A program made the translations under genes and the position numbers. The notes under the pieces are model-generated. The model did not search any database, was not told the DNA's origin, and worked only from the letters and a program-made list of their open reading frames with translations. 64,000 nt of DNA, from positions 124,001 through 188,000 of the forward strand of contig NZ_QQRR01000001.1 of assembly GCF_003439925.1 (NCBI RefSeq), read 5' to 3'. Within the stretch, counting starts at the first letter, position 1. Each line of letters starts with the position of its first letter. Shown piece after piece: positions 48,059 through 61,355 of this stretch. Source of the stretch: Haloprofundus halophilus. GTDB taxonomy: Archaea; Halobacteriota; Halobacteria; Halobacteriales; Haloferacaceae.

Positions 48059-49444
48059 GTGCGCCACGTCCACATCTTCGTCCCCGCCGAGGAGCGCCCG
48101 GCGGTCGAAGAGACGCTCTCGGAACTCGACGTCGACTACGCCGTCACGAGCGACGGCAGCGGTACCGAGGCGAAGGTTCTCTTCCAGTTTCCCGTCCCCG
48201 TCGACGGGGTTCGAGAGGTGCTCGAAGACCTTCACGACGCCGGGGTAGAGGAGGGGACCTACACCGTCGTCGGCAGCGCCGAGGCGGTGTTGACGCCGAA
48301 CGTCGACCGGCTTCAGAAGCGGTACGCGCAGGACTTCACCCCGTTGGCGGAGTTCGAACTCCAGTCGAAAGCCGAGTCGTTGAGCCGCGACGACTACTCC
48401 TACGTCTGGATGCTGTTTCTCAGCGCCATCATCGCCACGGCGGGGTTGCTCATCGACTCGCCGGCCATCGTCGTCGGGTCGATGGTCATCGCGCCCATCA
48501 TGGGGCCGATACTCACCGCGACGGTCGGCGCGACGACGAGAAACTGGGAGATGTGCGTCGCCGGCGTCCGCCAGCAGGTTCTCGGCCTCGGCGTCGCCGT
48601 CGTCGGCGCGACGGTCACCGCGTTCGCGCTGAAGGAACTCTCGCTCGTCTCGTCGACGCTCGCCCCCGCGAGCATCGAACTCGTCAGCCTCCGCCTCGCC
48701 CCCAGTTCGGTCGCCATCCTCGTCGGCGTCGCCGCCGGGGCCGCGGCGACGTTCGGCGTCACGACGAAGGGGCCGCTGTCGCTCATCGGCGTGATGGTCG
48801 CGGCGGCGCTCATCCCCGCGGCGGGCGTCACCGGCATCGGCGTCGCGTGGGGTGCGCCGCTGCTCGTGCTCGGGACGCTGTTGCTTCTGGCCGCGACGGT
48901 GCTCGCTATCGACGTCGCGATGATCGCCACGCTGTCGTTCTTGGGGTACCGCTCCAGCGTCGATAGCCTCCGCGGCTACCTGCAAAACGACGCCGTCAAC
49001 GTGCCCGCCGTCGCGCTCGCGGCGCTGGTTCTCCTCGCGGGAGTGGGCGTCGTCACGGTCGGGACGGTCCAGCAGGTGAACTACCAGCGGACGGTGAACC
49101 AGCAGGTCGAAGAGGTGCTCGGGCAGCAGCGGTACAGCGACCTGCAGGCGACGAGCGTCAGCGTCCAGTACGCCTACCCGGTCGGCTTCGCGGAGCGAGA
49201 GACGGTGACCGTCACGGTCACGCGGACGACCGACCGGTCGTACTCGTCGCTTCCGAGCGAGATACAGCGGGAGATACGCGCCGAGACGGGACAGAACCCC
49301 GTCGTCCGCGTCCGGTTCGTCGACTACTCGCAGACGAACTACTCGTCGTCGGCGTCGGCGGTCGGCGTCTCTTCGGATTCGATATCTGACTCCGCCTCTT
49401 CGCCGACGCTCGCGGCCGGAATCACGTCGACGGCGGCGACGTAG
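48059..49444 (+). CDS. DUF389/TIGR00341 membrane protein (paralog)
   Basis: GTG 48059 ([20 protein letters not shown]) gives 461 aa. Layout is as in the paralog at 45590: soluble N-domain, helices such as [34 protein letters not shown] and [22 protein letters not shown], and a C-terminal soluble tail rich in Ser/Thr ([20 protein letters not shown]). The last 35 codons overlap the 3' end of gyrA on the other strand by 106 bp (49339-49444). Function unknown. Together with the paralog it flanks arginase. Confidence 0.87.
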   Translation: MRHVHIFVPAEERPAVEETLSELDVDYAVTSDGSGTEAKVLFQFPVPVDGVREVLEDLHDAGVEEGTYTVVGSAEAVLTPNVDRLQKRYAQDFTPLAEFELQSKAESLSRDDYSYVWMLFLSAIIATAGLLIDSPAIVVGSMVIAPIMGPILTATVGATTRNWEMCVAGVRQQVLGLGVAVVGATVTAFALKELSLVSSTLAPASIELVSLRLAPSSVAILVGVAAGAAATFGVTTKGPLSLIGVMVAAALIPAAGVTGIGVAWGAPLLVLGTLLLLAATVLAIDVAMIATLSFLGYRSSVDSLRGYLQNDAVNVPAVALAALVLLAGVGVVTVGTVQQVNYQRTVNQQVEEVLGQQRYSDLQATSVSVQYAYPVGFAERETVTVTVTRTTDRSYSSLPSEIQREIRAETGQNPVVRVRFVDYSQTNYSSSASAVGVSSDSISDSASSPTLAAGITSTAAT

Positions 49445-51849
49445 TCGCCGTCGTCTAAGTCCATCACGATGACCCCCATCGTGTTGCGACCGTACTTCGA
49501 GATGTCGTCGACGCGGGTGCGCATTATCTGGCCGTCCTCGCTCATCACGAGCAGGTGGTCGCCGGAGGCGACGGCGTCGATGGCACAGACCGTCCCGTTG
49601 CGGTCGTTGGTTTTGATGTCGATGAGACCCTTGCCGTTTCGGGACTGTTTTCGATAGTCTTCGAGGTCGCTGCGTTTCCCGTAGCCGTTCTGCGTCACCG
49701 TGAGCAACCAGTCGTGCTGGCCGGGGTCGACCGCAGCGACGCCAGCCACCACGTCGCCGTCGGTGAGGCGGATGCCGCGGACGCCGCGGGCGCTGCGACC
49801 CATCGCGCGGACTTCGTCCTCGTCGAATCGGATGCTCATGCCGCCCTCGGTGGCGACGACGAGGTCGCGGTCGCCGTCTGTCACCTCGACGTCGACGAGT
49901 TCGTCGCCGTCTTCGAGGCGGATGGCGCGGATACCCGTCGAGAGGATGTTGGCGAAGTCGTCGACGGCGGTCCGCTTGGCGTAGCCGTCGCGGGTGACCA
50001 TCGTGAGGAACTCGTCGTCGTCCATCTCGTCGGTGTTGACGACGGCCGTTATCTCCTCGTCGGCGTCGAGGTCGAGCAGATTGACCGCGGATTTCCCGCG
50101 GGCGGTCCGACCCATCTCCGGTATCTGGTACGTTTTCAGTTGGTAGACCTGCCCGTGGGTGGTGAAGACCAACAGGTAGTCGTGGGTGTTGGCGAAGAAA
50201 ACGGAGGAGACGCGGTCGCCCTCCTTCAGGTCGGTCCCGATGATACCCTTCCCGCCGCGGCCCTGCGCGCGGAAGTCGGCGGCGGGCATCCGCTTGATGT
50301 AGTCGTCCTCGGTGACGACGACGACCATGTCCTCCTGGGGGATGAGGTCCTCGCGGGTGACCGTCCCGGTGTCTTCGATGAAACTCGTCCGGCGCTCGTC
50401 GCCGTACTCCTCCTTCACGTCGCGGAGTTCGTCTTTGATGACGCCGAGCAGTTCGGACTCGTTTTCGAGAATCTCGTTGAGACGCTCGATGGTCGCCTGC
50501 ACCTCCTCGTACTCGTCTTCGATGGCCTCGGCCTCCATCGAGGTCAGCGAACCGAGCTGCATCGCGACGATGTGGTCGACCTGCGCCTCCGAGAAGTCGT
50601 ACTCCGCTATCAGCGCCTCCTTCGCGTCGTCGCGGTTCTCGGAGTCGCGGATGAGGTCGACCACGTCGTCGACGTTCTCGAGCGCGGTCAACCGACCCTC
50701 GAGGATGTGCGCGCGGTCTTCGGCCTCCTCGAGGTCGTACTCGCTGCGGCGGCGCACGACCTCGCGGCGGTGGTCGACGTACTCCTCCAGCGTCTCCTTG
50801 AGGGTGAGCACGCGGGGTTCGCCGTCGACGAGCGCGAGGTTGATGACGCCGAACGTCGATTCGAGGTGGTGTTCGAGCAACTGGTTCTTCACAACCTCGG
50901 GCATGGCGTCGCGCTTCAGTTCGACGACGATGCGGATACCGTCGCGGTCGGACTCGTCGCGCAGGTCGCGGACGCCCTCTATCTTGCCCTCGTTGACGTT
51001 GTCGGCGATGCGCTCGACGAGTCGCGCCTTGTTCTCCTGGAACGGGAGTTCGGTGATGACGATGCGCTCGTCGTCTTCGACCTCGTACTCCGCGCGGACG
51101 CGGATGCGACCGCGGCCGGTTTTGTACGCCTGGTGGACGGCGTTGCGGCCGACGATGTTGGCGCCCGTCGGGAAGTCCGGCCCCTTGACGAACTCCATCA
51201 GGTCCTCGATGGTGCAGTCGGGGTTGTCGATGAGGTGAATCGTCGCGTCGATGACCTCCGCGAGGTTGTGCGGCGGGATGTTCGTCGACATCCCGACAGC
51301 AATCCCGGAAGAGCCGTTCACGAGGAGGTTCGGGAACGATGCGGGGAGCACGTCCGGCTCCTGCAGGCGGTCGTCGTAGTTCGCGCGGTAGTCGACGGTG
51401 TCCTTCTCGATGTCCGAGAGCAGTTCCTCGGCGATGGCGGACATGCGCGCCTCCGTGTACCGCATCGCCGCCGGCGGGTCGCCGTCGACGGAACCGAAGT
51501 TGCCCTGGCCGTCGACGAGCGGGTAGCGCATGGAGAAATCCTGCGCCATCCGGGCGAGCGCGTCGTAGATGGCGGAGTCGCCGTGCGGGTGGTAATCACC
51601 CATCGTCTCGCCGACGATAGAGGAGCTCTTTCGGTGCGAGGAGCGCGCGGTGACGCCCGCCTCGTGCATCGCGTAGAGGATGCGGCGGTGGACGGGTTTG
51701 AGGCCGTCGCGGACGTCCGGGAGGGCGCGGCCCGCGATGACCGACATCGCGTAGTCGATGTACGACTGCTCCATCTCGTCTTCGATTCGTGCGGTCTTGA
51801 CGCGCGCGGCCTCCGCGTTCGCGTCCGGGTCGGGGAGTTCTGAACTCAT
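49339..51849 (-). CDS. gyrA: DNA gyrase subunit A
   Basis: The 836-aa subunit has the winged-helix/tower core with the active-site Tyr in [27 protein letters not shown], a coiled coil with [11 protein letters not shown], and a C-terminal wrapping domain with the GyrA-box sequence QGRGGKG, followed by six beta-pinwheel blades ([20 protein letters not shown]). It ends in an acidic tail ([23 protein letters not shown]). It is in an operon with gyrB (8-bp gap) and introduces negative supercoils; acquisition from bacteria is known for haloarchaeal gyrase. Confidence 0.97.
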   Translation of the reverse strand: MSSELPDPDANAEAARVKTARIEDEMEQSYIDYAMSVIAGRALPDVRDGLKPVHRRILYAMHEAGVTARSSHRKSSSIVGETMGDYHPHGDSAIYDALARMAQDFSMRYPLVDGQGNFGSVDGDPPAAMRYTEARMSAIAEELLSDIEKDTVDYRANYDDRLQEPDVLPASFPNLLVNGSSGIAVGMSTNIPPHNLAEVIDATIHLIDNPDCTIEDLMEFVKGPDFPTGANIVGRNAVHQAYKTGRGRIRVRAEYEVEDDERIVITELPFQENKARLVERIADNVNEGKIEGVRDLRDESDRDGIRIVVELKRDAMPEVVKNQLLEHHLESTFGVINLALVDGEPRVLTLKETLEEYVDHRREVVRRRSEYDLEEAEDRAHILEGRLTALENVDDVVDLIRDSENRDDAKEALIAEYDFSEAQVDHIVAMQLGSLTSMEAEAIEDEYEEVQATIERLNEILENESELLGVIKDELRDVKEEYGDERRTSFIEDTGTVTREDLIPQEDMVVVVTEDDYIKRMPAADFRAQGRGGKGIIGTDLKEGDRVSSVFFANTHDYLLVFTTHGQVYQLKTYQIPEMGRTARGKSAVNLLDLDADEEITAVVNTDEMDDDEFLTMVTRDGYAKRTAVDDFANILSTGIRAIRLEDGDELVDVEVTDGDRDLVVATEGGMSIRFDEDEVRAMGRSARGVRGIRLTDGDVVAGVAAVDPGQHDWLLTVTQNGYGKRSDLEDYRKQSRNGKGLIDIKTNDRNGTVCAIDAVASGDHLLVMSEDGQIMRTRVDDISKYGRNTMGVIVMDLDDGDYVAAVDVIPAASVGEEAESDIESEETPTADADDE

Positions 51850-51857
51850 GTATCAGA

Positions 51858-54217
<2,360 letters not shown>

Positions 54218-56638
54218 ATGACCTCGTTTCAGTCGACACTCGGCGACGAGGCGGGAATCGCCGACGAGCTGGCGCAGAACCAGCGGTCGATTTCCATCGC
54301 CGAGTTCTTCGAGAAGAACAAACACATGCTCGGCTTCGACAGCGGGGCCAGAGGGCTGGTCACCGCCGTCAAGGAGGCCGTCGACAACGCCCTCGACGCC
54401 ACCGAAGAAGCCGGAATCGCCCCCGACATCTACGTCGAGATCGCCGAGGCGGGCGACTACTACCGCCTCGTCGTCGAGGACAACGGACCGGGCATCACCA
54501 AAGAGCAGGTGCCGAAAGTGTTCGGGAAACTACTGTACGGCTCTCGCTTTCACGCCCGCGAGCAGTCGCGCGGGCAGCAGGGTATCGGTATCTCCGCGGC
54601 CGTCCTCTACTCACAGTTGACGAGCGGGAAACCCGCCAAAATCACCTCCCGAACCCAGGGAAGCGCCGAGGCGCAGTACTTCGAACTCGTCGTCGACACC
54701 GACAAGAACGACCCCGAGATTCGCGAGTCGCGCGAGACCTCGTGGGACCGCCCGCACGGCACGCGCATCGAACTGGAGATGGAGGCGAACATGCGCGCGC
54801 GCCAGCAACTCCACGACTACATCAAGCACACGGCGGTCGTCAACCCCCACGCGCGCTTCGAGCTCCGCGAACCCGGCCTCGACGCGCCTCTCAAGTTCGA
54901 GCGCGCGACCGACCAGCTCCCCGCCAAAACCGAGGAGATTCGCCCGCACCCCCACGGCGTCGAACTCGGCACGTTGCTGAAGATGCTCGACTCGACGGAC
55001 TCGTACTCGGTTTCGGGCTTCCTCCAGGAGGAGTTCACCCGCGTCGGACAGAAGACGGCGTCGAAGGTGCTCGACAACTTCCGCGACAACCACTTCGGCC
55101 GCGAGATGTCGTGGCCCGCCGTCGCCGACGCCGACGAACTCGAAGCCGAAATCGCCGACGCCGTCTCCGGGAAAGGTCCGGACGCGACGGCGAAGTTCGC
55201 CGGCGGCGTCGCCGACGTGCTGACCTCCCGCGAGCGGACGAGCCACTTCCAACTCGTCGACATCGTCGACAACGTCGCCGAGACGGTGCAGGAGGAGACC
55301 GGAAAGACGTTCGGCGAGACGGTTCGAGAGAACGCCGTCGGCGCCGCGTGGGCCGAACTGACCCGCCACGAGGAGACCGACGAGGGTACCGAGTCGGCGC
55401 TGGTTCCCTCGATACACGCCGCCGTCGACGAGGCGACGAGTACGCAGAAAGACGACGCGACGGTTCACGGCCTCGCAGAGCGCATCGCCCGGAAGTTCGC
55501 CGCGCTCGACGACGACAGACACCGCCTCTCGCGGAAGACGCTTCGAGCGCTCGTCGACGACGCCGCCGACGCCACCGTCGAGTACGACGACGCGACGTTC
55601 GGCGAGACGGCCCGCGAGAACGTCGTCGACGTGCTCTGGAACTCGATGCGGACGGTCCCCGACGACGCGCCGCCGGTGCGCGAGGTCGCAGACGACCGCG
55701 ACGCCGCGAGCGACCTGCTCGAAGCGATGCGCGTCACCGACATCCTCGCGCCGCCGACGGAGTGTCTCTCGCCCATCACCGCCGAACTCGTCGAGGCCGG
55801 ACTCCGGAAGGAGTACGACGCCGACTTCTACGCGGCGGCCACCCGCGACGCGGAGGTCCACGGCGGCGACCCGTTCATCGTCGAAGCCGGTATCGCCTAC
55901 GGCGGCGAACTCGCCGCAGAGGGACGCGTCGACCTGCTCCGGTTCGCCAACCGCGTCCCGCTGGTCTACCAGCGCGGCGCGTGCGCCACGACGGACGTGG
56001 TCAAAGGCATCGGCTGGCGAAACTACGGGTTGGACCAACCCGGCGGCAGCGGGATGCCGAACGGCCCCGCGGTCATCATGGTCCACGTCGCCTCGACGAA
56101 CGTCCCGTTCACGAGCGAGTCGAAGGACGCGCTGGCGAACATCCCGGCCATCGAAGACGAGATAGAGCTCGCCATCCGCGAGGCCGCCCGCGAACTGAAA
56201 TCGTACCTGAAGAAACGGCGCTCGATGCAGCAGCGCCGCCAGAAGCAGAACGTCCTCGGGAAGATTCTCCCGGAGATGGCCGACAAGGTGTCGGAGGTGA
56301 CGGGACGAGAGCGCCCGAACATCGACGGCGCGATGGCCCGCATCATGAACAACGTGAGCGTCGAACGCCGCGTCGACGGCGACGAAGTGACGCTCAGCGT
56401 CCGCAACTACTCGGATCGAAGCGAGGAGTTGGACATCACGGACATCGTCTCGGTCGAACCGCAGGGGCTCAACGGCGAGGCGAGCGTCGTCGACCTGGAC
56501 GGCGAGTGGTTCGTCCAGTGGAAACCCGCGGTTCCGTCGGGCGAGACGGCGACGCTGACCTACACGGTCGGCGCGGATGCAACGTTCGACATCGACGTCG
56601 ACGGTGTCGAGACGGAACGACTTACGGTGAACGCATAA
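54218..56638 (+). CDS. top6B: DNA topoisomerase VI subunit B
   Basis: The 806-aa subunit has a Bergerat ATP-binding fold: [26 protein letters not shown] and [12 protein letters not shown]. The transducer domain and helix-two-turns-helix follow, and the sequence is longer than in many archaea because of acidic internal insertions (about 360-510) and a C-terminal Ig-like domain ([22 protein letters not shown]). ATG 54218 is chosen; the longer upstream frame is not conserved in character. It forms a heterotetramer with subunit A, encoded next. Confidence 0.96.
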   Translation: MTSFQSTLGDEAGIADELAQNQRSISIAEFFEKNKHMLGFDSGARGLVTAVKEAVDNALDATEEAGIAPDIYVEIAEAGDYYRLVVEDNGPGITKEQVPKVFGKLLYGSRFHAREQSRGQQGIGISAAVLYSQLTSGKPAKITSRTQGSAEAQYFELVVDTDKNDPEIRESRETSWDRPHGTRIELEMEANMRARQQLHDYIKHTAVVNPHARFELREPGLDAPLKFERATDQLPAKTEEIRPHPHGVELGTLLKMLDSTDSYSVSGFLQEEFTRVGQKTASKVLDNFRDNHFGREMSWPAVADADELEAEIADAVSGKGPDATAKFAGGVADVLTSRERTSHFQLVDIVDNVAETVQEETGKTFGETVRENAVGAAWAELTRHEETDEGTESALVPSIHAAVDEATSTQKDDATVHGLAERIARKFAALDDDRHRLSRKTLRALVDDAADATVEYDDATFGETARENVVDVLWNSMRTVPDDAPPVREVADDRDAASDLLEAMRVTDILAPPTECLSPITAELVEAGLRKEYDADFYAAATRDAEVHGGDPFIVEAGIAYGGELAAEGRVDLLRFANRVPLVYQRGACATTDVVKGIGWRNYGLDQPGGSGMPNGPAVIMVHVASTNVPFTSESKDALANIPAIEDEIELAIREAARELKSYLKKRRSMQQRRQKQNVLGKILPEMADKVSEVTGRERPNIDGAMARIMNNVSVERRVDGDEVTLSVRNYSDRSEELDITDIVSVEPQGLNGEASVVDLDGEWFVQWKPAVPSGETATLTYTVGADATFDIDVDGVETERLTVNA

Positions 56639-56639
56639 T

Positions 56640-57740
56640 ATGAGTTCAGACACGGAGTTACAGGAGGAGAAAGCCCGCGAGCGTCTCATCGACCTCGCGG
56701 TGGAGTTCTACGACCAGTTCGCCGGCGGGCAGATTCCGGAGATGAAACTGCCCACCCGGACGAAGAGCAACATCGAGTACGACGAGGACAGCCACGTCTG
56801 GGTGTACGGCGACCGGACGAGCACCCGCAGCGCCAACAGCGTCCGCGGCGCGCGGAAACTGCTCAAAGCCGTCTACACCATCGACTTCCTCGCCCAGCAG
56901 TTGGAGGAGGACCGCTCGTCGACGCTGCGTGAGTTGTACTACCTCTCGGAGTCGTGGGACTCCGAGGAGGCCGGCTTCAACGACCAGGACGAGTCGAACC
57001 AGCTGGTCGAGGACCTCGAAATCGTCTCGAAAGTCACCCGCGAGGACTTCCACATGCGCCCCGAGGAGTCGGGCGCGACGCTGATGGGGCCGCTCCGCAT
57101 CCGCGAGCAGACGCGGCGCGGAGAGCGCGAAATCCACTGTCAGGAGGACGTCGGCGAGGGCGGCTATCAGATCCCGAACAACCCCGACACCATCGAATTC
57201 CTCGACCACGACATCGAGTTCGTCCTCTGCGTGGAGACCGGCGGGATGCGCGACCGACTCGTCGAGAACGGCTTCGACGAGGACCACGGCGCGATGGTCG
57301 TCCACCTGAAGGGCCAACCCGCCCGCGCGACCCGCCGCATCACGAAGCGACTGCACGACGAACTCGACCTACCCGTCGTGGTGTTCACTGACGGCGACCC
57401 GTGGTCGTACCGCATCTACGGCTCCGTCGCCTACGGGTCTATCAAATCCGCGCACCTCTCTGAGTACCTCGCCACGCCCGAGGCGAAGTTCGTCGGCATC
57501 CAACCGCAGGACATCGTCGACTACGACCTGCCGACGGACCCGCTCAGCGACTCGGACATCAACGCGCTCGAAAGCGAGTTGGACGACCCGCGGTTCCAGA
57601 CGGAGTACTGGACCGAACAGATAGAGCTCCAACTCGACATCGGCAAGAAGGCCGAACAGCAGGCGCTCGCGTCCCGGGGGCTGGACTTCGTCACCGACAC
57701 CTACCTCCCCGAGCGACTCGGCGAGATGGGTATCCTGTAG
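56640..57740 (+). CDS. top6A: DNA topoisomerase VI subunit A (Spo11 family)
   Basis: The 366-aa subunit has the catalytic tyrosine in [14 protein letters not shown] (about 100-106), and the TOPRIM residues in [16 protein letters not shown] and [19 protein letters not shown]. It starts one base after the top6B stop, so the two are co-transcribed. It makes double-strand breaks with 2-nt overhangs and decatenates DNA. Confidence 0.96.
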   Translation: MSSDTELQEEKARERLIDLAVEFYDQFAGGQIPEMKLPTRTKSNIEYDEDSHVWVYGDRTSTRSANSVRGARKLLKAVYTIDFLAQQLEEDRSSTLRELYYLSESWDSEEAGFNDQDESNQLVEDLEIVSKVTREDFHMRPEESGATLMGPLRIREQTRRGEREIHCQEDVGEGGYQIPNNPDTIEFLDHDIEFVLCVETGGMRDRLVENGFDEDHGAMVVHLKGQPARATRRITKRLHDELDLPVVVFTDGDPWSYRIYGSVAYGSIKSAHLSEYLATPEAKFVGIQPQDIVDYDLPTDPLSDSDINALESELDDPRFQTEYWTEQIELQLDIGKKAEQQALASRGLDFVTDTYLPERLGEMGIL

Positions 57741-57867
57741 GGACACGCGGCGGCCGGTCGCTTCACGGCGTCGCGTTCGACAGCGACACCGAACTCGTTT
57801 CCGGTGTCGGGAAACCGGCGACGCCGTACCGGTAGACGCTTCTACGGTTCCCGAAAAGAGTAGCTCG

Positions 57868-58773
57868 ATGAGCGGAGACGCCGAACCGGACTCTCGCTCC
57901 GAGACCGTCGGAGTTACGTTGGTCGTCGTCTCCGCGTTCGGCTTCGGCACGCTGGCGGTTCTCGGGGAGTTCGCCTTCGACGCGGGGTTGAACATCTCGT
58001 CGGTGCTCGCGCTGCGCTTCGCGCTGGCGGCGGCTCTCGTCTGGACGCTCCTCGCCGCGCGTCGACGCCGGTCCGACGCGTCCGGGCGGCTACGACTCCG
58101 CGGACGACTCCTCGCCGTCGCGGTCGGACTCGGCCTCGTCGGATACACGGGACAGAGCGCGCTGTTCTTCTGGGGGCTCGAGTATCTCACCGCCGGCGTG
58201 ACGACGCTCGTGCTCTACACGTACCCGGCGTTCGTGCTCGTGCTCTCGGCGCTGTTTCTCGGCGAACCGCTGACGCGACGGCGACTCGTCGCCCTCCCGC
58301 TCGTCCTCGGCGGGGTAGCGCTCGTCGCGGGCGTCGACCCCGCCGGCGTCGCCCCCTTCGGGGTCGCCATCGTCCTCGGGTCGGCGCTCGTCTACTCGGG
58401 CTACATCGTCGTCAGCCGGGTCGCGCTCGCGGACACCGACGGTCTCCTGCTCGCGGGGTACGTCCTCCCGGCGGCCGCGGTTTCGTTCTTCGTCTACGGG
58501 ACCGCCACCGGCTCGCTGGCGTTGCCGGCGACGACCACCGCCTGGTCGACGGTCCTCGGTATCGCCGTGCTGTCGACGGTGGTCCCCGTCGTGACGTTCT
58601 TCGGCGGTATCCGGCGAATCGGTGCGTCGCGGGCCGGTCTCGTCAGTACGGTCGAGCCGATAGTCGCCGTCGTCCTCGGCGTACTGCTGCTCGACGAACC
58701 GTTCCCGCCGGCGGCGTTCGTCGGCGGCGCGCTCGTCCTCGTCGGCGTCTGGCTCATCCACGCGGAGTCTTGA
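57868..58773 (+). CDS. DMT-family (EamA) transporter
   Basis: The 301-aa protein has ten hydrophobic helices in two EamA repeats: GTLAVLGEFAFDAGLNISSVLALRF, LTAGVTTLVLYTYPAFVLVLSALFLGEPL, VVPVVTFFGGIRRIGASRAGLVSTVEPIVAVVLGVLLLDEPF. It exports or imports an unknown metabolite. It is a distant relative of the transporter at 33345. Gene begins 127 bp after top6A. Confidence 0.88.
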   Translation: MSGDAEPDSRSETVGVTLVVVSAFGFGTLAVLGEFAFDAGLNISSVLALRFALAAALVWTLLAARRRRSDASGRLRLRGRLLAVAVGLGLVGYTGQSALFFWGLEYLTAGVTTLVLYTYPAFVLVLSALFLGEPLTRRRLVALPLVLGGVALVAGVDPAGVAPFGVAIVLGSALVYSGYIVVSRVALADTDGLLLAGYVLPAAAVSFFVYGTATGSLALPATTTAWSTVLGIAVLSTVVPVVTFFGGIRRIGASRAGLVSTVEPIVAVVLGVLLLDEPFPPAAFVGGALVLVGVWLIHAES

Positions 58774-58779
58774 CGGCTC

Positions 58780-59601
58780 TCAGGCTGTCTCGCGGAGTTC
58801 GCTCGGTTCTCGCTCGACGGCCGACGCGCCCACGTCCTCCTCGGCCGCACAGCGACGACAGTAGCTGTTCGACCCCTCCTCGTGCGTCTTCACCGGAACC
58901 CCGGCGAGGTACGTCTTCTCGGCGAACGTTCGCTTCACGCCGCCGCGGGCGCGCTCGCCGCAGACGACGCAGCGCTCGCGCTCGCCGGCGGCTTCGGTGT
59001 CGACGCTCCGGTTTCGGCCGAACGTCGTCAACGACTGCTCCCTGTCGAGTCGCTTTCGGACCGGCGGCAGCAGCCCCAGTCCCGCAGTCAGGAGCAGCAG
59101 TCCGACGAGCAGATCTCCGACGCCGAGGACGCCTATCGAAAACACGGCGAGCGACACGAACACGAGCAGAATACCGGCGACGAAGCCGCCCGCCGTCGCG
59201 AGGTCGACGCCGAACTTCGAGCGACTCTCCGACCGACCGTCGACCCACCGCTCGGTGCCGTCGGCTCTCAGTTCCGCCCGCGACGCGCCGGGCGAGTAGC
59301 GGTACCACGCGTAGACGGCGTTGCCCACACCGCCGGTAACGAGGAACAACAGGACGTGGACCGGAATCGACCCGAACCCGCGCTTCCTGACGACGACCCT
59401 GTCGCCGTAGTCCTGTTCTATCTCCCAGCCGTGGACGGTGTACTCGCGGACTCGCCGGCGGAACGGGGAGAGCGTCGCGCTCGCGGCCGACTCGGTGGAG
59501 GACGAGACGGCCGTTCCGCACCGCGAACAGAACGACGCCCCCGCCGCGAGGCGGGCACCGCAGTCCGCACAGAAGTTCGGTGTCTCCGATTCGGGGACCA
59601 T
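58780..59601 (-). CDS. Zinc-ribbon membrane protein
   Basis: The 273-aa protein starts MVPESETPNFCADCGARL: a first zinc ribbon (CADCG...CSRCG), then an YTVHGWEIEQDYGDRVVVRKRGFG region, two pairs of hydrophobic helices (IPVHVLLFLVTGGVGNAVYAW and GGFVAGILLVFVSLAVFSIGVLG, GDLLVGLLLLTAGLGLL), and a second cysteine set (CVVCGERARGG, SYCRRCAAEE) near the C-terminus. It is co-directional with the hydrolase gene and separated from it by a 24-bp tandem repeat. Confidence 0.78.
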   Translation of the reverse strand: MVPESETPNFCADCGARLAAGASFCSRCGTAVSSSTESAASATLSPFRRRVREYTVHGWEIEQDYGDRVVVRKRGFGSIPVHVLLFLVTGGVGNAVYAWYRYSPGASRAELRADGTERWVDGRSESRSKFGVDLATAGGFVAGILLVFVSLAVFSIGVLGVGDLLVGLLLLTAGLGLLPPVRKRLDREQSLTTFGRNRSVDTEAAGERERCVVCGERARGGVKRTFAEKTYLAGVPVKTHEEGSNSYCRRCAAEEDVGASAVEREPSELRETA

Positions 59602-59644
59602 GTTCGAAAATCGACACGCACGCGACAAGTAATTTACGTGACCC

Positions 59645-59716
59645 GGAACTCGGGCGGTTACGCAGTCCGGAACTCGCGCGGTTACGCGACTCGGAACTCG
59701 GGCGACTCGACTCGTC
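59645..59716. repeat. Three-copy 24-bp tandem repeat
   Basis: Units at 59645, 59669 and 59693 all begin GGAACTCGSGCG (S is G or C). The first two share GGTTACGC; the third diverges to GACTCGACTC. The array ends 2 bp before the hydrolase stop (59719) and lies upstream of the zinc-ribbon gene, so it may hold a terminator, processing site or operator. No CRISPR features. Confidence 0.8.
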
Positions 59717-59718
59717 GC

Positions 59719-60558
59719 TCAGTCGAGTTGCGCCACCGCTTCGCTTCGGTCGCGCAGGAATCGCCGTATCGTCGCGTCGGCGGTCGCCCGCCGCTCTTCG
59801 AGCGCGCCGTGTCCGACGCCGCCGAGCAGTGCGAGTCGACCGTCGGGAATCCCCGCGGCCGTCTCGCGCAGAATCTCCTCGGTGAAGAAGTGGTCGTGCG
59901 CGCCGCCGATGACGAGCGTCGGCGCGTCGACGTCGACGAGTCGCCGCCGCGTATCGTGTTCGAGACACGCACGACAGGAGACGGAGACGTCCGAGCCGAC
60001 GAGAGGGTCCGGAACCGACGCGTCGCCGACCAGCCGGAGCAGTGGCGGGTAGACCAACGAGCGATAGCCGCCGTACGTCACGGCGACGCTGTCGAGGAGA
60101 ATCTCGCGCCAGTCGCCCCGCTCGGCCCAGGAGGACCACCGCCCGAGCGTGTCGGCACCGCGTTGGCCGACGTAACAGCCGCTGACGCCGAGGACGAGAC
60201 GCCGAGTCAACTCGGGGTAGTCGGCGGCGAAGTGCTGGGCGACCAGCCCTCCCATCGAGAGACCGAGAATCGACGCCGATCCGATATCGGCCACCACCTC
60301 CGCGTAGTCGGCGGCCATGTCGCGGGTCGTGTGCCCGGCGGGCATCCCCCGCGGACGGCTGACGACCCAGACGGTGTACTCGTCGGTGTAGCGACGGTAG
60401 GCGTAGTTCGCGAGCAGTTCGGCGACTAAGCGGGATGGCTCTCTCCCCGAGAGAGGGTCGCTCAGACCCGGAAAGACGACGAGTCGGCGCGGGCCGTTAC
60501 CGACCCGGTGGTAGGGGTGTCGCCCGTCGAGATGGCCGTAGTCGATGCGATTGCGCAC
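59719..60558 (-). CDS. Alpha/beta hydrolase
   Basis: The 279-aa protein (GTG 60558) has a lid-containing alpha/beta fold with the nucleophile elbow GLSMGGLVA, an early VFPGLSD strand, and the catalytic Asp/His expected in VIGGAHDHFF and GGVGHGALEERR. Substrate unknown (ester, lactone or epoxide). It starts 6 bp after the MBL hydrolase stop, so the two are in one operon. Confidence 0.87.
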   Translation of the reverse strand: MRNRIDYGHLDGRHPYHRVGNGPRRLVVFPGLSDPLSGREPSRLVAELLANYAYRRYTDEYTVWVVSRPRGMPAGHTTRDMAADYAEVVADIGSASILGLSMGGLVAQHFAADYPELTRRLVLGVSGCYVGQRGADTLGRWSSWAERGDWREILLDSVAVTYGGYRSLVYPPLLRLVGDASVPDPLVGSDVSVSCRACLEHDTRRRLVDVDAPTLVIGGAHDHFFTEEILRETAAGIPDGRLALLGGVGHGALEERRATADATIRRFLRDRSEAVAQLD

Positions 60559-60564
60559 GGGCGT

Positions 60565-61266
60565 TCACCGCTCGTCCAGCACGACGGGGACGCCCCGCGA
60601 CGCGACGTCGGCGGCGAACGCGCGCGAGTCGGTCTCCAAGTCCTCGAACGTGTCGTAGTGGATGGGAAGGACGAGGTCGGGGTCGAGCGTCTCCGCGAGG
60701 TCGGCGGCCTCCCCGCGGTCCATCGTGAACGCGCCGCCGATGGGCGGCAGGAACAGCGACACCTCCAGTTGCTCGTGACCCTCCAGCGCGTCGGAGTCGC
60801 CCGGCCAGAAGACGGTCCGGCCGCCCACCGCGAGGAGGTAGCCGACGCCGAACCCTTCCGGGTGGTAGGGTTCGCCGTCCTCGCGGGTGTGGGGGCCGCC
60901 CGGTTCGTTGTACGCCGGGAGCGTCCACACGTCCGCGCCGTCGACCGAGAAGCGGTCCTCCTGACCGAGCGTCACCACCTCGTAGTCGAGTCGGTCGAGC
61001 GGCGTCACGTCGCGGTCCGTATCGCCGGCGTCGATACCGCCGTAAGCGACGACCGTCGCGTCCTCCTTCGCTACGCGTTCGATGGCGTCGGGGTCGTAGT
61101 GGTGAACGTGCGTGACGCAGACCAGATCACCGTCTCCGGCGTCGTAGCCGTCGAGGACGCCGTAGCGACCGGGGTCGAGGTAGGCGACGAACCCCTCGGG
61201 CGTCTCGATTCTGACCGTCGCGTACCCGAACCAATCGACGGAGAGACCGTCGTGTCGAATCGTCAT
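60565..61266 (-). CDS. MBL-fold metal-dependent hydrolase (UlaG/COG2220 type)
   Basis: The 233-aa protein has the metallo-beta-lactamase metal motif THVHHYDPDAI: HxHxxD is present, but the usual second His after Asp is replaced by Pro. Further ligands are expected in PGDSDAL and LPIHYDTF. It resembles UlaG-like lactonases or RNase Z-like lipid hydrolases. ATG 61266 is chosen. It is in an operon with the alpha/beta hydrolase, and the ligase gene is 89 bp upstream. Confidence 0.82.
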   Translation of the reverse strand: MTIRHDGLSVDWFGYATVRIETPEGFVAYLDPGRYGVLDGYDAGDGDLVCVTHVHHYDPDAIERVAKEDATVVAYGGIDAGDTDRDVTPLDRLDYEVVTLGQEDRFSVDGADVWTLPAYNEPGGPHTREDGEPYHPEGFGVGYLLAVGGRTVFWPGDSDALEGHEQLEVSLFLPPIGGAFTMDRGEAADLAETLDPDLVLPIHYDTFEDLETDSRAFAADVASRGVPVVLDER

Positions 61267-61355
61267 ACAGAGTGAGTCGAACCGCGCCGGGATAAATCTC
61301 GCACGTCTTCGCAGACGCTGTGAGTCGCTCGCCGACTCTCGTCGCGGCGCTGCGG

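Noticed and set aside
54611-56689. Long minus-strand frame opposite top6B
   Set aside because: Shadow; Arg/Val/Asp-biased with no domain.
59645-59716. CRISPR array
   Set aside because: Units are contiguous without spacers and there are only three.
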